NCBI RefSeq assembly: GCF_001429285.1
Contig: NZ_LMJJ01000009.1
Span: 59,067-123,066, forward strand
Origin: Ensifer sp. Root278
Lineage (GTDB): Bacteria; Pseudomonadota; Alphaproteobacteria; Rhizobiales; Rhizobiaceae
Reading direction: 5' to 3'
Length of the DNA: 64,000 nt
In this document: in pieces, positions 62,155 through 64,000 of the stretch
How positions within the stretch are numbered: the first letter of the stretch is position 1
Layout: each line of letters begins with the position of its first letter
The notes under the pieces: model-generated
The model's database searches: none
Told to the model about the DNA's origin: nothing
Seen by the model: only the letters and a program-made list of their open reading frames with translations
Made by a program: the position numbers and the translations under genes

Positions 62155-63633
62155 CTACCTTGAGTGTTTGACGGCAAAACGCGCATTCGGCCAAGGATGA
62201 AGGATACGTGGTAGCGGAAGCCATTCATCGGCTATCTTCAACATGCGGTCCCATGTCAGCGCATGTTTCTGACTTCGTCGCCTTAGCGTGCGCAGCCAGA
62301 TCCGTTTGACATTTTCCCGAAACGCCCAGAGCGACCAATGATTGGTCGGTACGGCATGATAGGCGAAGTAGCCGGTAGTCACCTGCTTCAACCATTTTCC
62401 TTGTTCGGGAATTGGATGATGCATGCGCCGCTGCAACTCGCTCCTGATCTCCTTTAGCTTTGCACTTCTGCGGTCGCGTCGGCTTTTCCGCCGGATTTGG
62501 AACCGGCCATGCCGATCTTTTCCACAGATGTGCGTGAAGCCAAGGAAATTGAACGTCTCCGGTTTTCCAAGGCCCTTCTTCTTGCGCGTGAGAGCCGCAA
62601 AGCGGCCGAACGCAATCAATCGGGTCTTGTCCGGATGAAGTTGCAACGAAAACTCCCGCAACCGTTCTCGCATCATGTTCCAGAAGCGCCTGCCATCGGC
62701 CTCGTATTGAAAGCCGACCACGATATCGTCTGCATAGCGCACGATAATCATATCGCCGGTGGCCTCGCGCCGTCGCCAGCGCTCGGCCCAAAGGTCGAAG
62801 ACGTAGTGTAGATAGACGTTGGCGAGCAACGGTGAGATCACCGAGCCCTGTCCGGTCCCTTGTTCACTCGTCTGAACGACACCGTTTTCCAGAACACCCG
62901 CGCTGAGCCATTTACGGATCAGGCGGATAATGCGTTTGTCGCCGATGCGATGCTCCACGAAACGGATCAGCCAGTCTTGGCTGACTCGGTCGAAAAAGCT
63001 CGCAATGTCGGCATCCAGAACATAGCTCACCTTCTGCGTATCGATCCCGACAAAGAGGGCGTCCAGCGCATCGTGCTGGCCGCGCTCCGGTCGGAACCCA
63101 TAGCTGAACCCGAGGAAGTCCTCCTCGTAGATCTGGTTCAGCACCGCCGCCGTCGCCCTTTGGACGATCTTGTCTTCAAGGGCGCTAATCGCAAGCGGCC
63201 GCTGCTGTCCGTCTGGCTTCGGTATATAGGTCCGCCGTGACGGTAGTGCACGATACGCTCCCCGCTGAACTCGACAATGCAGGTCCCCGATCCCTTGATC
63301 GAGGTCTGCTTCGTAGGTTCGCCACGTTTGTCCGTCCACGCCGGGGGCCGCGTTACGCTTGAGTGCGTAGAACGCTGTCTTCAGCATCTCCGGATTGATG
63401 TGGTGGAAGAGCGCGGTGAACTTCTCCTTCTTCCTGTGTCTTGCGGCTTGTCGTATGCGGTCCAGCGCATGGGACACACTTTCCCGGTCCTGTGCCCGGC
63501 GCGTGCTGTGCTGATCCGCATTCCCCTCGGTTCCCGCCCTTCGCTCCTCCTGCTCCGCCGCCGGCAGACCGACTTTGTTCGCAGGGTTCTTCGCTACTAT
63601 GGCGGAATCAGACTCCTCATGATCGTGCATCAT
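62155..63633 (-). CDS. ltrA: Group II intron reverse transcriptase/maturase
   Basis: 492 residues: an N-terminal RT0-RT7 region with 'KRNAAPGVDGQTW', 'RRTYIPKPDGQQRPLAI', 'GFSYGFRPERGQHDAL', the catalytic 'VRYADDIVV' (Y300-D303) and 'FNFLGFTH'. A maturase X domain follows, ending 'PRILHPWPNARF'. No HNH endonuclease domain follows, so mobility would rely on nicked or replicating DNA, as for other En-minus introns. Two ATGs at 63633 and 63630 start the frame. The chain is intact, so the intron may still be active. Confidence 0.95.
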   Translation of the reverse strand: MMHDHEESDSAIVAKNPANKVGLPAAEQEERRAGTEGNADQHSTRRAQDRESVSHALDRIRQAARHRKKEKFTALFHHINPEMLKTAFYALKRNAAPGVDGQTWRTYEADLDQGIGDLHCRVQRGAYRALPSRRTYIPKPDGQQRPLAISALEDKIVQRATAAVLNQIYEEDFLGFSYGFRPERGQHDALDALFVGIDTQKVSYVLDADIASFFDRVSQDWLIRFVEHRIGDKRIIRLIRKWLSAGVLENGVVQTSEQGTGQGSVISPLLANVYLHYVFDLWAERWRRREATGDMIIVRYADDIVVGFQYEADGRRFWNMMRERLREFSLQLHPDKTRLIAFGRFAALTRKKKGLGKPETFNFLGFTHICGKDRHGRFQIRRKSRRDRRSAKLKEIRSELQRRMHHPIPEQGKWLKQVTTGYFAYHAVPTNHWSLWAFRENVKRIWLRTLRRRSQKHALTWDRMLKIADEWLPLPRILHPWPNARFAVKHSR

Positions 63634-64000
63634 CGGCTACGGTTCCTCACCTTCCCGATGCGGACCAACATGGGGCTATGCCATACTGGCCAATCACGAG
63701 GCCTCCCGGTTCCCGTGCAAGGAGCGTCCATGCATGCCAGGGTCTGCGACCGCGCTGGGTCGAACGGACGCTTGCGATAGCGCGCCCGATCGTATTGCCT
63801 TCCGCATAGGTGGAATGCGTCGGCACCCGAAATGTCCAATCTTTCGCGGCTCAATGGCTGGCCTGCATGCTCCCCTGTCAACACTTCACGTACAGCCTCA
63901 CGACTACCCGCGCATGACTCGGGGCCGATGTGGATCGCTACTCCTTCATCGTAATGGACTTGCACCATCTACTCCTTGCCGGTTTGTACCGGCGTTCCCA

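Larger units (their letters stand above)
62088..64000 (-). mobile_element. Group II intron (5' end beyond the window)
   Basis: A minus-strand group II intron. Its 3' end shows domain V (62121-62154), then domain VI ending in ...CCCTAC at 62088. The ORF for its reverse transcriptase is inside. Upstream of the ORF, 63640-64000 contains domain I-type sequence ('GGTGCAAGTCC', 'CGAGTCATGCG' on the minus strand) without a gene. The GUGYG 5' terminus was not found and should lie within a few tens of bases to the right. It interrupts the plus-strand pseudogene in antisense orientation. Confidence 0.88.

Noticed and set aside
63634..64000. Group II intron 5' terminus inside the window
   Set aside because: No GUGYG sequence was found in the right place on the minus strand; domain I sequence continues to the edge, so the end should lie outside.

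Overview
The window looks like part of a large accessory replicon or chromid of a Rhizobiaceae alphaproteobacterium, probably Sinorhizobium/Ensifer. This is inferred from the high GC content, many solute-binding-protein ABC importers paired with LysR regulators, rhizobial-type intergenic palindromes, and family types such as DUF982, DUF882, adenylate cyclase-TPR and the OsmC hybrid hydrolase. No rRNA, tRNA, CRISPR array or replication origin was seen.

Layout. (1) 1-17.6 kb holds peptide import and peptide or D-amino-acid catabolism: a partial dipeptide-type importer with an amidohydrolase, then a second importer split across two divergent operons. The minus operon has the binding protein, two permeases, a serine hydrolase, a BioF-like PLP enzyme and an M55 D-aminopeptidase. 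The plus operon has two ATPases and a D-threonine-aldolase/D-serine-dehydratase-like enzyme. Two HypT-like LysR regulators sit in or beside the divergent control regions. (2) 17.7-24.1 kb is housekeeping-like: MsrA, a Prc-type protease, an acetyltransferase, a 457-residue protein of uncertain function, and a decayed selD fragment. (3) 24.2-34.6 kb holds a trimethylamine-dehydrogenase-like flavoprotein, a GFA-type protein, and a LysR-controlled importer operon with a DMSP-lyase-type cupin gene embedded in it and a fused two-domain ATPase. (4) 35-37.9 kb holds a small membrane protein, an alpha/beta hydrolase-OsmC hybrid, and an isochorismatase-fold protein without the usual catalytic residues. 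(5) 38.2-49.1 kb is a compact catabolic locus: flavin reductase, aldehyde dehydrogenase, luciferase-like monooxygenase, alpha/beta hydrolase, carboxymuconolactone-decarboxylase-like protein and a polar amino-acid ABC importer, with a PucR regulator, a PF06684 protein and an Lrp/AsnC regulator alongside. I regard it as the best candidate for an undescribed pathway.

(6) 49.1-61.1 kb is mixed: GST, DUF982, a DUF882 peptidase-like protein, a TetR/O-methyltransferase/SDR cassette, a LysE exporter, an adenylate cyclase-TPR protein and a repeat-rich OmpA protein. A decay zone at 54.6-56.3 kb carries fragments of a metallo-hydrolase, a LysR and a LacI gene. (7) 61.4-64 kb holds a pseudogene (frameshift plus nonsense codon) cut by a group II intron on the minus strand. 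The intron's 3' end, domain V and reverse transcriptase are in the window; its 5' end lies just beyond the right edge.

A recurring design feature is that all four binding-protein-to-next-gene junctions carry a strong hairpin (720-739, 11148-11181, 29801-29904, 39958-39981). This fits differential expression of the binding protein over the membrane components.
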